Positions 10,803 to 20,090 are shown, numbered from the stretch's first letter. The stretch: DNA of 42,658 nt from Geodermatophilus chilensis (GCF_002802985.1 NZ_NVPT01000021.1:1-42658), one strand, 5' to 3'. The notes: generated by a model not told the origin, from the letters alone. Made by a program: numbers and translations.

Positions 10803-11756
10803 CTAGATCTTCCGGAGCAGCACCCGGCGGACCTCGTGGTCGGCCGCCTTCTGCAGCACCAGGCGGGCGCGCGAGCGGGTCGGCGCGATGTTGTCGCGCA
10901 GGTTGGGCCCGTTGACCGCCGCCCAGATGCTCAGGGCGGTCTCACGCGCCTGCTCGTCGGTCAGGTCGGCGAAGCGGTGGAAGTAGGCGCTGGTGTCGGC
11001 GAACGCCGTCCGTCGCAGGGCGAGGAAGCGCTCCACGTACCAGCGCTGGATGTCGGTCTCCGCGGCGTCGACGTACACGGAGAAGTCGAAGAAGTCGGAG
11101 AGGAACACCTCGGGCGCGCGGCCGTCGGCCCGCCGGCCGGCCTGCAGCACGTTGAGCCCCTCGAGCACGAGGATGTCGGGCCGGTCGACGACCTGCCGGG
11201 CACCGGGGACGACGTCGTAGGACTGGTGGTCGTACAGCGGGGCGCTGACCTCCCCGCGGCCGGACTTGACGTCGGCCAGGAAGCGCAGCAGCGCCCGCCG
11301 GTCGTAGCTCTCGGGGAAGCCCTTGCGCCCGAGCAGCCCGCGCGCCGCTAGCTCGGCGTTGGGCAGCAGGAACCCGTCGGTGGTCACCAGGTCGACCCGC
11401 GGGTGGCCGGGCCCGGCCGCCAGCAGGGTCTGCATCAGCCGGGAGGTGGTGCTCTTGCCGACGGCCACGCTGCCGGCCACCGCGATGACGTAGGGCACCT
11501 TGGCCGTCGAGTCGCCCAGGAACTCGCTGCGGGCCGCCCACAGCCGCCGGCTGGCCTCGACGTGCAGCCGCAGCAACCCGGCCAGCGGCAGGTAGACCGT
11601 CGTCACCTCGTCGAGGTCGATCCGGTCGCCGAGGCTGGCCAGCGACTCCAGCTGCGTCGCGTCGAGAGGCAGCGAGGTGCCCGCCGCGAGCGCCCGCCAC
11701 GAGTCGCGGTCGAACACCGCGTAGGGCGACACCTGGGGCCGTGCCGCCGCCGTCAC
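10803..11756 (-). CDS. coaA: Pantothenate kinase type I
   Basis: First enzyme of coenzyme A synthesis: ATP-dependent phosphorylation of pantothenate. Bacterial type I kinase of the P-loop family, with Walker [10 protein letters not shown] at residues 95-103, then [18 protein letters not shown] and the LEGLNVLQ motif typical of CoaA. From the GTG at 11756 it has 317 aa, close to M. tuberculosis CoaA (312 aa); an ATG at 11807 would add 17 unconserved residues. It is transcribed divergently from the acetyltransferase gene at 11889. Confidence 0.95.
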   Translation of the reverse strand: MTAAARPQVSPYAVFDRDSWRALAAGTSLPLDATQLESLASLGDRIDLDEVTTVYLPLAGLLRLHVEASRRLWAARSEFLGDSTAKVPYVIAVAGSVAVGKSTTSRLMQTLLAAGPGHPRVDLVTTDGFLLPNAELAARGLLGRKGFPESYDRRALLRFLADVKSGRGEVSAPLYDHQSYDVVPGARQVVDRPDILVLEGLNVLQAGRRADGRAPEVFLSDFFDFSVYVDAAETDIQRWYVERFLALRRTAFADTSAYFHRFADLTDEQARETALSIWAAVNGPNLRDNIAPTRSRARLVLQKAADHEVRRVLLRKI

Positions 11757-11888
11757 GCCACCCGTCCCACTCCGGTCACGGACCCCATCGTGCCGTCCGG
11801 CCTCCACGCCTCACCCGCCCGGGTGGGGCAGGGGCGTGCGACCGGCGGTCGAGCGGACGTCGTCGCACCACCCGTCTAGGGTGCCGGT

Positions 11889-12695
11889 GTGTCCCTGCTC
11901 CCGGGCCGGCTCGAGCGCGTCGAGCGGTACTTCGCCGCGGCTCCGCTGCCGGATGCACGCATCGAGTCCGTCGGCGGTCTCGACGTGCCGATCGGCGGCC
12001 CGACCTGGCCCTACCCGGCGCGGCCGCGGCCGGGGGAGCCGGTGACCGCGGACGACGTCCGGGCCGCCGTGGCGCTCCAGGAGGCCGCCGGCCTGCCGGT
12101 CGCGGTCGAGTGGATCTGCGAGGACGCGCCCACGGTCGAGGCCGCCGTCCGGGCCGCGGGGCTGACCGTGGGCTCCTCGCCGCTGCTGGTGGCCGTGGAC
12201 CCGGTGGAGCTGCTGCTGCCCTCCGGCGTGCGGCTCTACCTCGTGGGCGCCGACGACCCCGAGCTGCCCCGCTACGAGCGGCTGGCCTCCATCGCCTTCG
12301 CCCACCCGGGACCGCGCTCGGAGGCCGACGGTGCCTCGGTCGGCGTGGCCTTCGGCTCGCCGCGCACCGCGGTGCTGCGCGAGCGGATCGCCACCGGCCG
12401 CACCGTCATGATGGTCGCGGTGGAGGACGGCGAGCCGGTGGCGGTCGGCACCCACCACCCGGTGGACGTCGGCGGCGCCGAGGTCACCGAGATCGCCGGC
12501 GTGGCCACCCTGCCGCGGCTGCGCGGGCGCGGCCTCGGTGCGGGGCTGGCCTCGGCGTTGACCGCGCACGCCCGGGAGACCGCCGAGCTGGTGTTCCTGG
12601 TCGCCGGGGACGACGACGTCGCCCGGGTCTACGAGCGGACCGGCTTCGCCCGCCTGGCCACCGTGGGCGTGGCCGACCTCTCCGCCACGGACTGA
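11889..12695 (+). CDS. GNAT-family N-acetyltransferase
   Basis: Protein of 268 aa. The acetyl-CoA-binding GNAT motif is in the C-terminal half: GVATLPRLRGRGLGAGLAS fits motif A (R-G-x-G-x-G/A), followed by YERTGFARLATVG (motif B). The N-terminal half (about 1-125) has no clear family assignment and could be a diverged second GNAT fold. Substrate unknown. GTG start at 11889, divergent from coaA across about 130 bp. Confidence 0.8.
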   Translation: MSLLPGRLERVERYFAAAPLPDARIESVGGLDVPIGGPTWPYPARPRPGEPVTADDVRAAVALQEAAGLPVAVEWICEDAPTVEAAVRAAGLTVGSSPLLVAVDPVELLLPSGVRLYLVGADDPELPRYERLASIAFAHPGPRSEADGASVGVAFGSPRTAVLRERIATGRTVMMVAVEDGEPVAVGTHHPVDVGGAEVTEIAGVATLPRLRGRGLGAGLASALTAHARETAELVFLVAGDDDVARVYERTGFARLATVGVADLSATD

Positions 12696-12702
12696 GCCGC
12701 CG

Positions 12703-13611
12703 TCAGCAGGTCGGCAGCAGGGGCACCGCCGCCGCCGCGGCCGCGTCCAGGGCTGCCCTGGCCCGGTTCCAGCCCACCGACGAGGGCACCTCGCTGAGCA
12801 GGACGACCACGCGCCCGCCGACAACGCCCAGCGAGTGCAGGTGCCGCTGGCCGCCGAGGCAGCACATCCAGCCCTGCTTGACCGCGGCGCCGGGCAGCGT
12901 GCCGAAGACGCCGAACTCCTGGTCGAAGCCGTCGGAGGCGATCGGGGTGGCCGTGCGCATCCAGCCCAGCAGCGCCTCGGCGTCGTCCGGGTGCGCGATC
13001 ACCGGCAGCCGGGCGAGGAAGCGGGCCAGGTCGGCGGCGGTCGTGGTCGTCTCGCCCCACTGCCCCCACCTGCGCGGCGGCGCGGTGCCGGTGAGCCCGT
13101 ACCGCACGGCGACGTCGCGGACGGCCCGGGCGCCGTCGAAGCGCACCCAGACGTCCGAGGCGACGGGGTCGTCGGAACTGCGGATCATCACCTCGAGCTC
13201 CGCCCGGTCGTCCGGTGTCAGGGCGACGGTGCCGGTGCGGGCGCGGTGCAGCACGTCCGCGGCGAGGTAGAGCTTGACCAGCGAGGCGGTGGGGAAGGGG
13301 CGGTCGGCCAGCTCGCTGCCCGCCGTCCGGGCCAGCACCTGCGCGGTGAGGGCCTCGGCGGCGCGGATCGAGACGTCGGTCCGGCGCTGCTCCTGACGGG
13401 CGACGACGACGGCGAAGGTGCCGAGGCCGCCGTGGGCGGCGGTCACCGCGGGGACGATCTCCGCGGGCGTCACGTCGTCGGCCGCTGCTGCCCACCGGGG
13501 GACGCCCACCCCGGTGAGCAGCAGCGCGAGCAGCACGACGGACACCACGGCCGACGGCGCGCCCCAGCGGGCCCGCCGTGGCCTGCCCCGGTGTGCCGCA
13601 GCCGTCGGCAT
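12703..13611 (-). CDS. Secreted serine hydrolase of the beta-lactamase/PBP fold
   Basis: Protein of 302 aa. A signal peptide is clear: basic N-terminus, hydrophobic core about residues 20-36, and Ala-rich cleavage region near 41-45. The S-x-x-K catalytic motif is S110-L-V-K113; a second motif appears as SDD (146-148) in place of the usual SDN; the third is KQG in place of KTG, followed by a Cys pair. It belongs to the class A beta-lactamase-like superfamily, but the altered motifs argue against an efficient beta-lactamase. It could be a cell-wall peptidase or an inactive relative. Confidence 0.75.
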   Translation of the reverse strand: MPTAAAHRGRPRRARWGAPSAVVSVVLLALLLTGVGVPRWAAAADDVTPAEIVPAVTAAHGGLGTFAVVVARQEQRRTDVSIRAAEALTAQVLARTAGSELADRPFPTASLVKLYLAADVLHRARTGTVALTPDDRAELEVMIRSSDDPVASDVWVRFDGARAVRDVAVRYGLTGTAPPRRWGQWGETTTTAADLARFLARLPVIAHPDDAEALLGWMRTATPIASDGFDQEFGVFGTLPGAAVKQGWMCCLGGQRHLHSLGVVGGRVVVLLSEVPSSVGWNRARAALDAAAAAAVPLLPTC

Positions 13612-13722
13612 GCCGCCATGGTGCCCGGCTCAGGTGACGGGTAGGAAAATTCTCAAGCACCGGCTGTGTGTCCGGAGCGCTGCGCGTCCGGCCCGTCGCG
13701 GTGCGGCACGAGACGGGGCCGT

Positions 13723-14268
13723 TCAGCTCTGCTCGTAGGTGGCGACCAGCACAGCACGGGCGAGGGTGTGGCTGAACAGGTTGAAGCCGAGGAAGGCGGG
13801 GGAGGCCTCCGGCGGCACGTCGAGCCGGTCGACGTCCACGGCGTGCACCGTGATGAAGTAGCGGTGCGGCCCGTGGCCGGCCGGGGGAGCGGCGCCCACG
13901 TACCCGGGGAAGCCGGCGTCGTTGCGCAGCTGGACCGCACCCTCCGGCAGCCCGGAGCCCTGCTGGTCGCCGGCGCCGCTGGGCAGCTCGGTCACCGACA
14001 CCGGGATGTCGGCCACGGCCCAGTGCCAGAAGCCGCTGTGGGTGGGGGCGTCGGGGTCGTAGACGGTGACCGCGAAGCTCCTGGTGCCCTCGGGGAAGCC
14101 GGACCAGGACAGCTGTGGCGAGCGGTCCTCGCCGCCGGCGCCCATGACCCCGCTCACCTGGGGCCGCTCCAGCGGCGCGCCGTCGGTGACGTCGGTGCTG
14201 GTCACCTGGAAGCTGGGCACCTGCGGCAGGAAGTCGTAGGGGCTGGGCGGCGTCGGGCGGTCGGCCAT
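13723..14268 (-). CDS. YbhB/YbcL family PEBP-like protein
   Basis: Protein of 181 aa with the phosphatidylethanolamine-binding-protein fold. Hallmarks are [17 protein letters not shown] (the CR1 anion-binding DPDAP...HW motif) and [13 protein letters not shown] (CR2). The length fits bacterial YbhB-type members, which have no established function. No signal peptide is seen. ATG at 14268, with GGAGCCC upstream. Confidence 0.92.
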   Translation of the reverse strand: MADRPTPPSPYDFLPQVPSFQVTSTDVTDGAPLERPQVSGVMGAGGEDRSPQLSWSGFPEGTRSFAVTVYDPDAPTHSGFWHWAVADIPVSVTELPSGAGDQQGSGLPEGAVQLRNDAGFPGYVGAAPPAGHGPHRYFITVHAVDVDRLDVPPEASPAFLGFNLFSHTLARAVLVATYEQS

Positions 14269-14426
14269 GGACGGGCTCCTCGGGTCTCGCGGGGGACGGC
14301 GGGGACGAGTGCCCCCTCGCCGACCCTAGGCAGCCGGGCCCGGGTGCGCTCGGCGGGTCGCCCACCCCGGTGAACAGCGCGTTTCCCGGCGCGGCACGCC
14401 CCCGCGGACGCCGGTAGCGTCGGGGA

Positions 14427-15158
14427 GTGCTCGGTCTCCCCGGCTCGATCCGTGCCTGCCTCTTCGACCTCGACGGCGTCCTCACCCGGACGGCGACGGT
14501 CCACATGGCCGCCTGGAAGCGCACCTTCGACGAGTTCCTGCGGTCCCGCGACCCCGGGGCGGCCGAGTTCACGCAGGCGGACTACAACCGCCACGTGGAC
14601 GGCAAGCCGCGGCTCGACGGGGTGCGCGACTTCCTGGCCAGTCGCGGCATCACGCTGCCCCAGGGGACGCCGGAGGACCCGCCGGACGCCGCGACGGTGC
14701 ACGGGGTGGGCCTGCGCAAGAACCAGCTGGTGCACGCCGAGCTCGCCGCGCACGGGGTCGAGGTCTACCCCGGCTCGATCCGCTACCTGCGGGCGGCCAA
14801 GGAGGCCGGCCTGGCCACCGCGGTGGTCACCGCGTCGCGCAACGGCGGGGAGGTGATCGAGGCCGGCGGCTTCGCCGACCTCATCGACGCCCGGGTGGAC
14901 GGCGAGGTCGCGGCGGCGCAGGGGCTGCGCGGCAAGCCCGCCCCCGACACCTTCCTGGCCGGGGCCCGCGCGCTGGGCGTGCCGCCGGCGGAGGCGGTGG
15001 TGTTCGAGGACGCGCTGGCCGGGGTGGCCGCGGGCCGGGCGGGCGACTTCGGCTACGTCGTCGGCGTGGACCGGGTCGGGCAGGCTGATGCGCTGGCGGC
15101 GTCCGGTGCGGACGTCGTCGTCCAGGACCTCGCCGAGCTGCTGGAGGAGGGGTCGTGA
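14427..15158 (+). CDS. HAD-family beta-phosphoglucomutase-like phosphatase
   Basis: Protein of 243 aa. HAD motif I is FDLDGVLT (D14, D16), the cap region follows, motif II is TASRNG, motif III GKPAPDTF, and motif IV VFEDALAGVAAG. This subgroup includes beta-phosphoglucomutases (beta-glucose-1-phosphate to glucose-6-phosphate). The stop overlaps the start of a GH65 gene by 4 bp, as in M. tuberculosis Rv3400/Rv3401; together they would split a disaccharide with phosphate and feed the product to glycolysis. GTG start at 14427. Confidence 0.9.
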   Translation: MLGLPGSIRACLFDLDGVLTRTATVHMAAWKRTFDEFLRSRDPGAAEFTQADYNRHVDGKPRLDGVRDFLASRGITLPQGTPEDPPDAATVHGVGLRKNQLVHAELAAHGVEVYPGSIRYLRAAKEAGLATAVVTASRNGGEVIEAGGFADLIDARVDGEVAAAQGLRGKPAPDTFLAGARALGVPPAEAVVFEDALAGVAAGRAGDFGYVVGVDRVGQADALAASGADVVVQDLAELLEEGS

Positions 15159-17518
15159 CCGAGGGCCGGCCGCACTTCCCGATCGAGCCGTGGTCGCTGA
15201 CCGAGACGGGGCTCGACCACGCCTCCCTCGCCGTCCACGAGTCGGTCTTCGCGCTGTCCAACGGGCACATCGGCATGCGCGGCTCGTTCGAGGAGGGCGA
15301 GCCGGTCGTCGTCCCGGGCACCTACCTCAACGGCTTCTTCGAGGAGCGGCCGCTGCCCTACGCCGAGGTCGGGTACGGCTTCCCCGAGCAGGGGCAGACG
15401 GTCGTCAACGTGACCGACGGCAAGCTGGTGCGGCTGCTGGTCGGGGACACCCCGCTGGACCTGGCCTACGGCGAGATCGTCGAGCACCGCCGCACCCTGG
15501 ACCTGCGTCGCGGCCTGCTGCGCCGTCACACCGAGTGGCGCTCGCCGAACGGCCGGGTGGTGACCGTGACCAGCACCCGGATGGTGTCGCTGCGCCGCCG
15601 CTCGATCGCCGCCATCGAGTACACCGTCGAGTGCACCGACGGTCAGGGCGACCTCTACATCGCGCTGCAGTCGGACCTGCTCGCCAACGAGCCCGTGGGC
15701 AGCGGCTCGGAGGCCGACGATCCCCGTGCGGCCGCGGCGCTGGCCCGCCCGCTGGTGAACGAGATGGCCGTGGCCCGCGGCCAGCGCGCGGTGCTGGTGC
15801 ACCGGACCGCGCGCAGCCGGCTGCGGATGGCCGCCGGCATGGACCACGTCATCGACGTGCCCGACACCTCCACGGCCGACATCGAGGCCACCGACGACCT
15901 CGCCCGCTTCACTCTCGCCGCCCGGCTGCCCCAGGGCTCGTCGGTGAAGCTGGTCAAGTACCTCTCCTACGGCTGGTCCTCCCGGCGCTCGGCGGCGGCG
16001 CTGCGCGACCAGGTCGAGGGCGCGCTGGCGACGGCCAAGCTGGCCGGCTTCGAGCGGCTGCTGCGCGAGCAGCGCGAGGTGCTCGACGAGCACTGGCAGC
16101 ACGCCGACGTCGAGATCGAGGGGGACGACGAGCTCCAGCAGGCCGTGCGGGTGGGCGTCTTCCACCTGCTGCAGGCCGGTCTGCGCGCCGAGCGCCAGCC
16201 CATCCCCGCCAAGGGCCTGACCGGCCCGGGCTACGACGGGCACACCTTCTGGGACACCGAGACCTACGTCCTCCCGGTGCTCACCTACATCGCACCGGCA
16301 GCCGCCCGCGACGCGCTGCGCTGGCGGCACTCGACCCTGGAGCTGGCCCGCGAGCGGGCCCGGGTGCTCGGCCTGGAGGGTGCGGCCTTCCCGTGGCGGA
16401 CGATCCGCGGCGAGGAGACCTCCGGGTACTGGCCGGCGGGGACGGCGGCCTTCCACATCAACGCCGACATCGCCGACGCCGTCGTCCGGTACCACAACGC
16501 CACCGGCGACGAGGAGTTCGACCGTGACCACGGCGCCGAGCTGCTGATCGAGACCGCCCGGCTGTGGGCCTCGCTGGGCCACTTCGACGACGAGCACGGC
16601 TTCCGCATCGACGGCGTCACCGGCCCGGACGAGTACACCGCCGTCGTGGACAACAACGTCTACACGAACCTCATGGCGCAGCGGAACCTGCGCGAGGCGC
16701 TCGAGGCCGTGAAGCGCCAGCCCGACGTGGCCGGCCGGCTCGGCGTCACCGGGGACGAGACCGCCTGCTGGGACCGGGCCGCCGCGCTCATGGCGGTGCC
16801 CTACGACACCCGGCGCGGGGTGCACATGCAGTCCGACGCCTTCACCCACCACGAGGAGTGGGACTTCGAGGCCACGCCGCCCGAGCGCTACCCGCTGCTG
16901 ATGCACTACCCCTACTTCGACATCTACCGCAAGCAGGTGGTCAAGCAGGCCGACCTGGTGATGGCGCTGCACCTGCGCGGGGACGCCTTCACCCTCGAGG
17001 AGAAGGCCGCCGACTTCGCCTACTACGAGGCGCGCACGGTGCGTGACTCCTCCCTGTCGGCCACCCAGCAGGCCGTGGTGGCCGCCGAGACCGGGCACCT
17101 GGCGCTGGCCTACGACTACTGGGGCGAGGCCACGCTCACCGACCTGCAGAACCTGCACGGCAACTCCGGGCACGGCCTGCACATCGCCTCGCTGGCCGGC
17201 GGCTGGACGGTCGCCGTCGCCGGGTTCGGCGGGATGCGCGACCACGACGGGCGGCTGACGTTCGCCCCGCGGCTGCCCGACCGGATCACCCGGCTGCGCT
17301 TCCGGCTCAACTACCAGGGCCGGCTGCTGGTGGTCACCGTGACGCCGACCGAGGCCAGCTACCGCCTCACCGAGGGGGATCCGCTCGACGTCCACCACCA
17401 CGGGCGGCGGCTCACCGTCACCGAGGACGAGATCAGCGCCGAGATCCCGCCCGCGCCCGAGGTCGGGCCGGTCTTCCAGCCCCACGGCGTGGCCCCCCGG
17501 CGGCGCGGGCGGCGCTGA
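15155..17518 (+). CDS. Glycoside hydrolase family 65 disaccharide phosphorylase
   Basis: Full-length GH65 enzyme, 787 aa. N-terminal beta-sandwich (about 1-260), linker helices, (alpha/alpha)6 barrel (about 320-690) and small C-terminal domain. The catalytic acid is expected at E493 in GVTGPDEYTAVVDNN. FWDTETY and the QADLVMAL segment with its preceding KQ are typical. Members phosphorolyse trehalose, maltose, kojibiose or nigerose to beta-glucose-1-phosphate; the specific sugar cannot be told. The gene is coupled to the HAD phosphoglucomutase-like gene (GTGA overlap). No signal peptide, so it is cytoplasmic. Confidence 0.92.
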   Translation: MTEGRPHFPIEPWSLTETGLDHASLAVHESVFALSNGHIGMRGSFEEGEPVVVPGTYLNGFFEERPLPYAEVGYGFPEQGQTVVNVTDGKLVRLLVGDTPLDLAYGEIVEHRRTLDLRRGLLRRHTEWRSPNGRVVTVTSTRMVSLRRRSIAAIEYTVECTDGQGDLYIALQSDLLANEPVGSGSEADDPRAAAALARPLVNEMAVARGQRAVLVHRTARSRLRMAAGMDHVIDVPDTSTADIEATDDLARFTLAARLPQGSSVKLVKYLSYGWSSRRSAAALRDQVEGALATAKLAGFERLLREQREVLDEHWQHADVEIEGDDELQQAVRVGVFHLLQAGLRAERQPIPAKGLTGPGYDGHTFWDTETYVLPVLTYIAPAAARDALRWRHSTLELARERARVLGLEGAAFPWRTIRGEETSGYWPAGTAAFHINADIADAVVRYHNATGDEEFDRDHGAELLIETARLWASLGHFDDEHGFRIDGVTGPDEYTAVVDNNVYTNLMAQRNLREALEAVKRQPDVAGRLGVTGDETACWDRAAALMAVPYDTRRGVHMQSDAFTHHEEWDFEATPPERYPLLMHYPYFDIYRKQVVKQADLVMALHLRGDAFTLEEKAADFAYYEARTVRDSSLSATQQAVVAAETGHLALAYDYWGEATLTDLQNLHGNSGHGLHIASLAGGWTVAVAGFGGMRDHDGRLTFAPRLPDRITRLRFRLNYQGRLLVVTVTPTEASYRLTEGDPLDVHHHGRRLTVTEDEISAEIPPAPEVGPVFQPHGVAPRRRGRR

Positions 17519-17521
17519 AAG

Positions 17522-17575
17522 AGGACCCCCTGCCCGCCGCCACTCGCAGGCTCGCGGCGGGACCCTGCAGGGGGC
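17522..17575 (+). repeat. Post-stop GC-rich hairpin repeat, copy B
   Basis: Begins 3 nt after the GH65 stop. Outer arms CCCCCTGC and GCAGGGGG enclose inner arms CCGCCGC and GCGGCGG with a CACTCGCAGGCTC loop. Nearly identical to copy A at 5772. It separates two convergent genes and probably serves as a bidirectional terminator. Confidence 0.65.
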
Positions 17576-17597
17576 CGGCAGGCCCGGGACGGGGGAG

Positions 17598-18302
17598 TTA
17601 GCCCAGCAGCCACCAGCCGCCGAGCAGCAGCGCGCCGACGTCGACGAGCAGGAACAGCCCGACCCAGAGCACGGCCGGCAGGCGGGTGAGGCGGGCCAGC
17701 TGGTCGGCGTCGGAGTCCGGTGCCGCGCGGCGCCGCCGCGCCCGCTGCAGCTCCAGCACCGTCTTCGGGGCGGCCAGCAGCAGGAACCACGTGCCGGCCG
17801 CGGCGAAGGCGGCCTGCGCGGACGGCGGGAGCCACCCGGTGACGGCGAGGACGACGGCGCCGGTGGCCAGCACCGCCCACAGCCCGTACCAGTTGCGGAT
17901 CTGCACCAGCAGCAGCGCGAGCAGGCCCAGCAACGCCCAGAGCAGCCCGACCGCGTGCCCGGCCGCCAGCAGCGCGGCCGCCCCCAGCCCGAACAGCGCC
18001 GGGCCGGTGTAGCCCGCGGCGCAGGTGAGTACCATGCCCGGCCCGGTCGGCCGCCCCGCCGACACGGTCAGCCCGGAGGTGTCCGAGTGCAGCCGGATGC
18101 CGGCCAGCCGGCGGCCCGCGGCGAGGGCCACCAGACCGTGCGCGCCCTCATGGGCGATGGTCACGACCGTGCGGGCCGGCCGCCACAGGGCAGGGGCGAG
18201 GACGACGGCGGCGGCCGCCACCAGTGCGCCCACGAGGACCGCCGTCGGCAGCTGGGGGAGGGGAGTGGTCACACGGGCCCAGAGCTCCTCGACGGCATCC
18301 AC
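17598..18302 (-). CDS. M50-like membrane metallopeptidase
   Basis: Polytopic membrane protein of 234 aa with a zinc-protease motif HEGAH (residues 51-55) inside a hydrophobic region, as in site-2-protease-like M50 enzymes. Other helices lie at about 20-42, 90-115, 120-140, 145-165 and near the C-terminus. A second zinc-ligand motif (NPDG type) is not clear, so activity is uncertain. The GTG at 18302 fits the usual N-terminus of such proteins; a GTG at 18350 would add 16 residues. Polar motif 3 is about 130 bp upstream. Confidence 0.78.
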   Translation of the reverse strand: MDAVEELWARVTTPLPQLPTAVLVGALVAAAAVVLAPALWRPARTVVTIAHEGAHGLVALAAGRRLAGIRLHSDTSGLTVSAGRPTGPGMVLTCAAGYTGPALFGLGAAALLAAGHAVGLLWALLGLLALLLVQIRNWYGLWAVLATGAVVLAVTGWLPPSAQAAFAAAGTWFLLLAAPKTVLELQRARRRRAAPDSDADQLARLTRLPAVLWVGLFLLVDVGALLLGGWWLLG

Positions 18303-18350
18303 GCCGAGGAGTGAACCGCACGCGGCTGTGAACCACGCCGGGCCGGACAC

Positions 18351-18695
18351 GGTCCCGCGCGGCGTGCCGGCCGCCGATGACGAAAGGCGACGGCGGCCGG
18401 AGCAACCGCCTCCCCACTCTTCATTTTGCCGTTATCCCTAACATAACTATAATAAACTTGTTTTTAGGAACCCAGGCAGTTGTCACAAAACCATTGCGTC
18501 GGGCCATCGCGATTCTGGTCTGCTGCTGACCTGCTCGTCCGGCGGATCGACCGACGGTAGGGGAGTGGCGCCGGCATCTTTGCGATCTCCGTGCTCAACA
18601 CTTGAGCCTCGTGCTCGGAGAAGGGATCGCTCGGCACATACGCCTGCGTCCTGACTATGAGGAGCCGCCGCACTGACGCTCAGCGGGACGTTTCG
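18351..18695. other. AT-richer gap with motif site 3
   Basis: Holds polar motif 3 and its AT-rich tail (18447-18475). A minus-strand frame of 69 codons (18464-18673) has mixed composition and no recognisable family; it may be a gene remnant, but I do not call it a gene. Confidence 0.4.
18429..18446 (+). promoter_or_regulatory. Polar terminus motif, site 3
   Basis: CCGTTATCCCTAACATAA on the plus strand, 1.5 kb left of dif, the closest copy. It is followed on the dif-facing side by a strongly AT-rich stretch (CTATAATAAACTTGTTTTTA). On the minus strand it reads towards the M50 gene start, so a promoter role cannot be excluded for this copy. Confidence 0.85.
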
Positions 18696-19100
18696 TCAGG
18701 TGAGCGCGTTGCCGTCGGGGGCCTTCACGTGGGCGATGCGCCGGCCCCACGGCATGTCGTCGGCCGGCGCCAGCGCCCGACCACCGTGGGACTCGACCTG
18801 GGTGCGAGCGGCGTCGACGTCGGGTACCTCGATGTTGAGCGGCACTCGGCCGGTCGATGCTTCCTCGGTCGCACCGTCAGAGACGATGCTGAGCTTGGAG
18901 TGGCCGACCCGCAGGCCGAGGTAGAACGTCGGTTTGTCGTCCGGCATCCGGCTGGTCTCCGTCGCGCCGGCAATGCCGGCGTAGCAGTGCGTCAGGCGCT
19001 CGAGGTCGTGCGTAACGATCATCGGGGTGACGCTGCTGGGCGCGGAGTTTCTCTCGGTGAGGACGTCGACGGGTGAACGCTCGCGCGCTGGAGAACCCAT
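18696..19100 (-). CDS. VOC-family (glyoxalase/bleomycin-resistance-like) protein
   Basis: Single-domain VOC protein. The recognisable domain runs from VTPMIVTHDLERLTHCYAG to APADDMPWGRRIAHVKAPDG, ending with the usual W-G-R...D-P/DGN pattern. Start is uncertain: ATG at 19100 gives 134 aa, while ATG at 19022 gives 108 aa but would cut into the first beta strand. No strong ribosome-binding site precedes either. Metal ligands are not all apparent, so function is unknown. Confidence 0.65.
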   Translation of the reverse strand: MGSPARERSPVDVLTERNSAPSSVTPMIVTHDLERLTHCYAGIAGATETSRMPDDKPTFYLGLRVGHSKLSIVSDGATEEASTGRVPLNIEVPDVDAARTQVESHGGRALAPADDMPWGRRIAHVKAPDGNALT

Positions 19101-19315
19101 CGGTCGCTGCTCACAGTGCCGGCGTCGTGGACGACCAGGAACCACGTGCACCCGGTGCGCGCGACGGCCGCGCCGATGTGCGACGGGCTGGTGGAGGGGC
19201 GGGGCTGCTCAGCGACGGATCGCGCGCAGTGACGTCACGTGACGAAAAGGGTGCGGAGAGAGTGACCGACCAATTCCCACCTCACCTTAGCCAGACTTAG
19301 TCATACCCTGGGTGC

Positions 19316-19561
19316 ATGTCCACGACCGTCAACGTCCATGAGGCGAAGACCCACCTCTCGAGGCTCCTCGAGGCCGTCGAGGCGGGGGAGGACGTCGTCA
19401 TCGCGCGGGCCGGCAAGCCGATCGCCCGGCTGGTGCCGGCGACCGTGCGGACCGAGCCGCGGAGGCCTGGAGCATGGCGGGGCCGGGGATGGATGGCGGA
19501 CGACTTCGACGAGACGCCCGAGGAGCTGATCGCCGCCTTCCACGGTGACGCCGACTCGTGA
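19316..19561 (+). CDS. vapB: Phd/YefM-type antitoxin (VapB)
   Basis: Antitoxin of 81 aa. The N-terminus (STTVNVHEAKTHLSRLLEAV) and GEDVVIARAGKPIARLVP are typical of the Phd/YefM DNA-binding fold, which also represses its own operon. The C-terminal tail (MADDFDETPEELIAAFHG) would block the toxin active site. ATG at 19316. The upstream sequence CAGACTTAGTCATACC contains the small palindrome GACTTAGTC, a possible operator. Its end overlaps vapC by 4 bp. Confidence 0.9.
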   Translation: MSTTVNVHEAKTHLSRLLEAVEAGEDVVIARAGKPIARLVPATVRTEPRRPGAWRGRGWMADDFDETPEELIAAFHGDADS

Positions 19562-19932
19562 CGCTGCTGTTGGACACGCACGTCTTGCTGTGGTGGCTGT
19601 TCGGCGACCCGCGGCTGACGCCGACGATGCGGGAGGCGATCGCGGACCCGAGGTCGACGGTCCTGGTGTCAGCGGTGACGGCGTGGGAGATGGCGATCAA
19701 GGCCGCGGTGGGCAAGCTCGCCGTCCCTAATCGCCTGACCCAGCAGCTGGACCAGGAGGGTTTCGAGGCACTGCCGGTCACCGTCGAGGACGGCCTGGCA
19801 GCCGGCGCGCTGCCGAGACACCACAGCGACCCGTTCGACCGCATGCTCATCGCCCAGGCCGCGCGCCGGCGGTTCGTCTTGGTCACGGCGGACCGTCGTT
19901 TCGCTGGCTATGACGTGCGGACCCTGTCGTAG
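19558..19932 (+). CDS. vapC: PIN-domain ribonuclease toxin (VapC)
   Basis: Toxin of 124 aa, predicted Mg-dependent RNase that blocks translation when free of VapB. The four PIN acidic residues are present: D in LLLDTHVLLWW, E in SAVTAWEMAIK, D in SDPFDRMLIAQA and D in LVTADRRF. GTG start overlaps the vapB stop (GTGA). The stop lies only 34 bp from the dif site, an unusual position that may help retain the pair or reflect past Xer-mediated entry. Confidence 0.92.
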   Translation: MTLLLDTHVLLWWLFGDPRLTPTMREAIADPRSTVLVSAVTAWEMAIKAAVGKLAVPNRLTQQLDQEGFEALPVTVEDGLAAGALPRHHSDPFDRMLIAQAARRRFVLVTADRRFAGYDVRTLS

Positions 19933-19966
19933 CCAAGTTTCAGCGGAGGAGACCTTCCGCCCAGTT

Positions 19967-19994
19967 ACTTGACATAATGTGCATTATCGGCGTT
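19967..19994 (-). other. dif: Chromosome dimer resolution site (dif)
   Basis: On the minus strand the 28-bp site reads AACGCCGATAATGC followed by ACATTATGTCAAGT. The actinobacterial dif consensus, as I recall it, is TTCRCCGATAATVN followed by ACATTATGTCAAGT; only the first two bases differ. The two arms (CGCCGATAAT and ATTATGTCAAG) would bind XerC and XerD around a 6-bp centre. Its place where the polar motifs change strand, and among genes known from the M. tuberculosis terminus half, supports the call. XerC, XerD and FtsK are not encoded in the window. Confidence 0.9.
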
Positions 19995-20090
19995 GACCCT
20001 CAGGCGGCCGAGAGGGGTTGCGGGCGCCGACCGGGCCGACGGACATTCCGGTCGGTCAGGACGCACACTCGGCACGATGCACGATGTCTC

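Noticed and set aside
18464-18673. Minus-strand frame of 69 codons
   Set aside because: No family, no ribosome-binding site, mixed composition; possibly a remnant.
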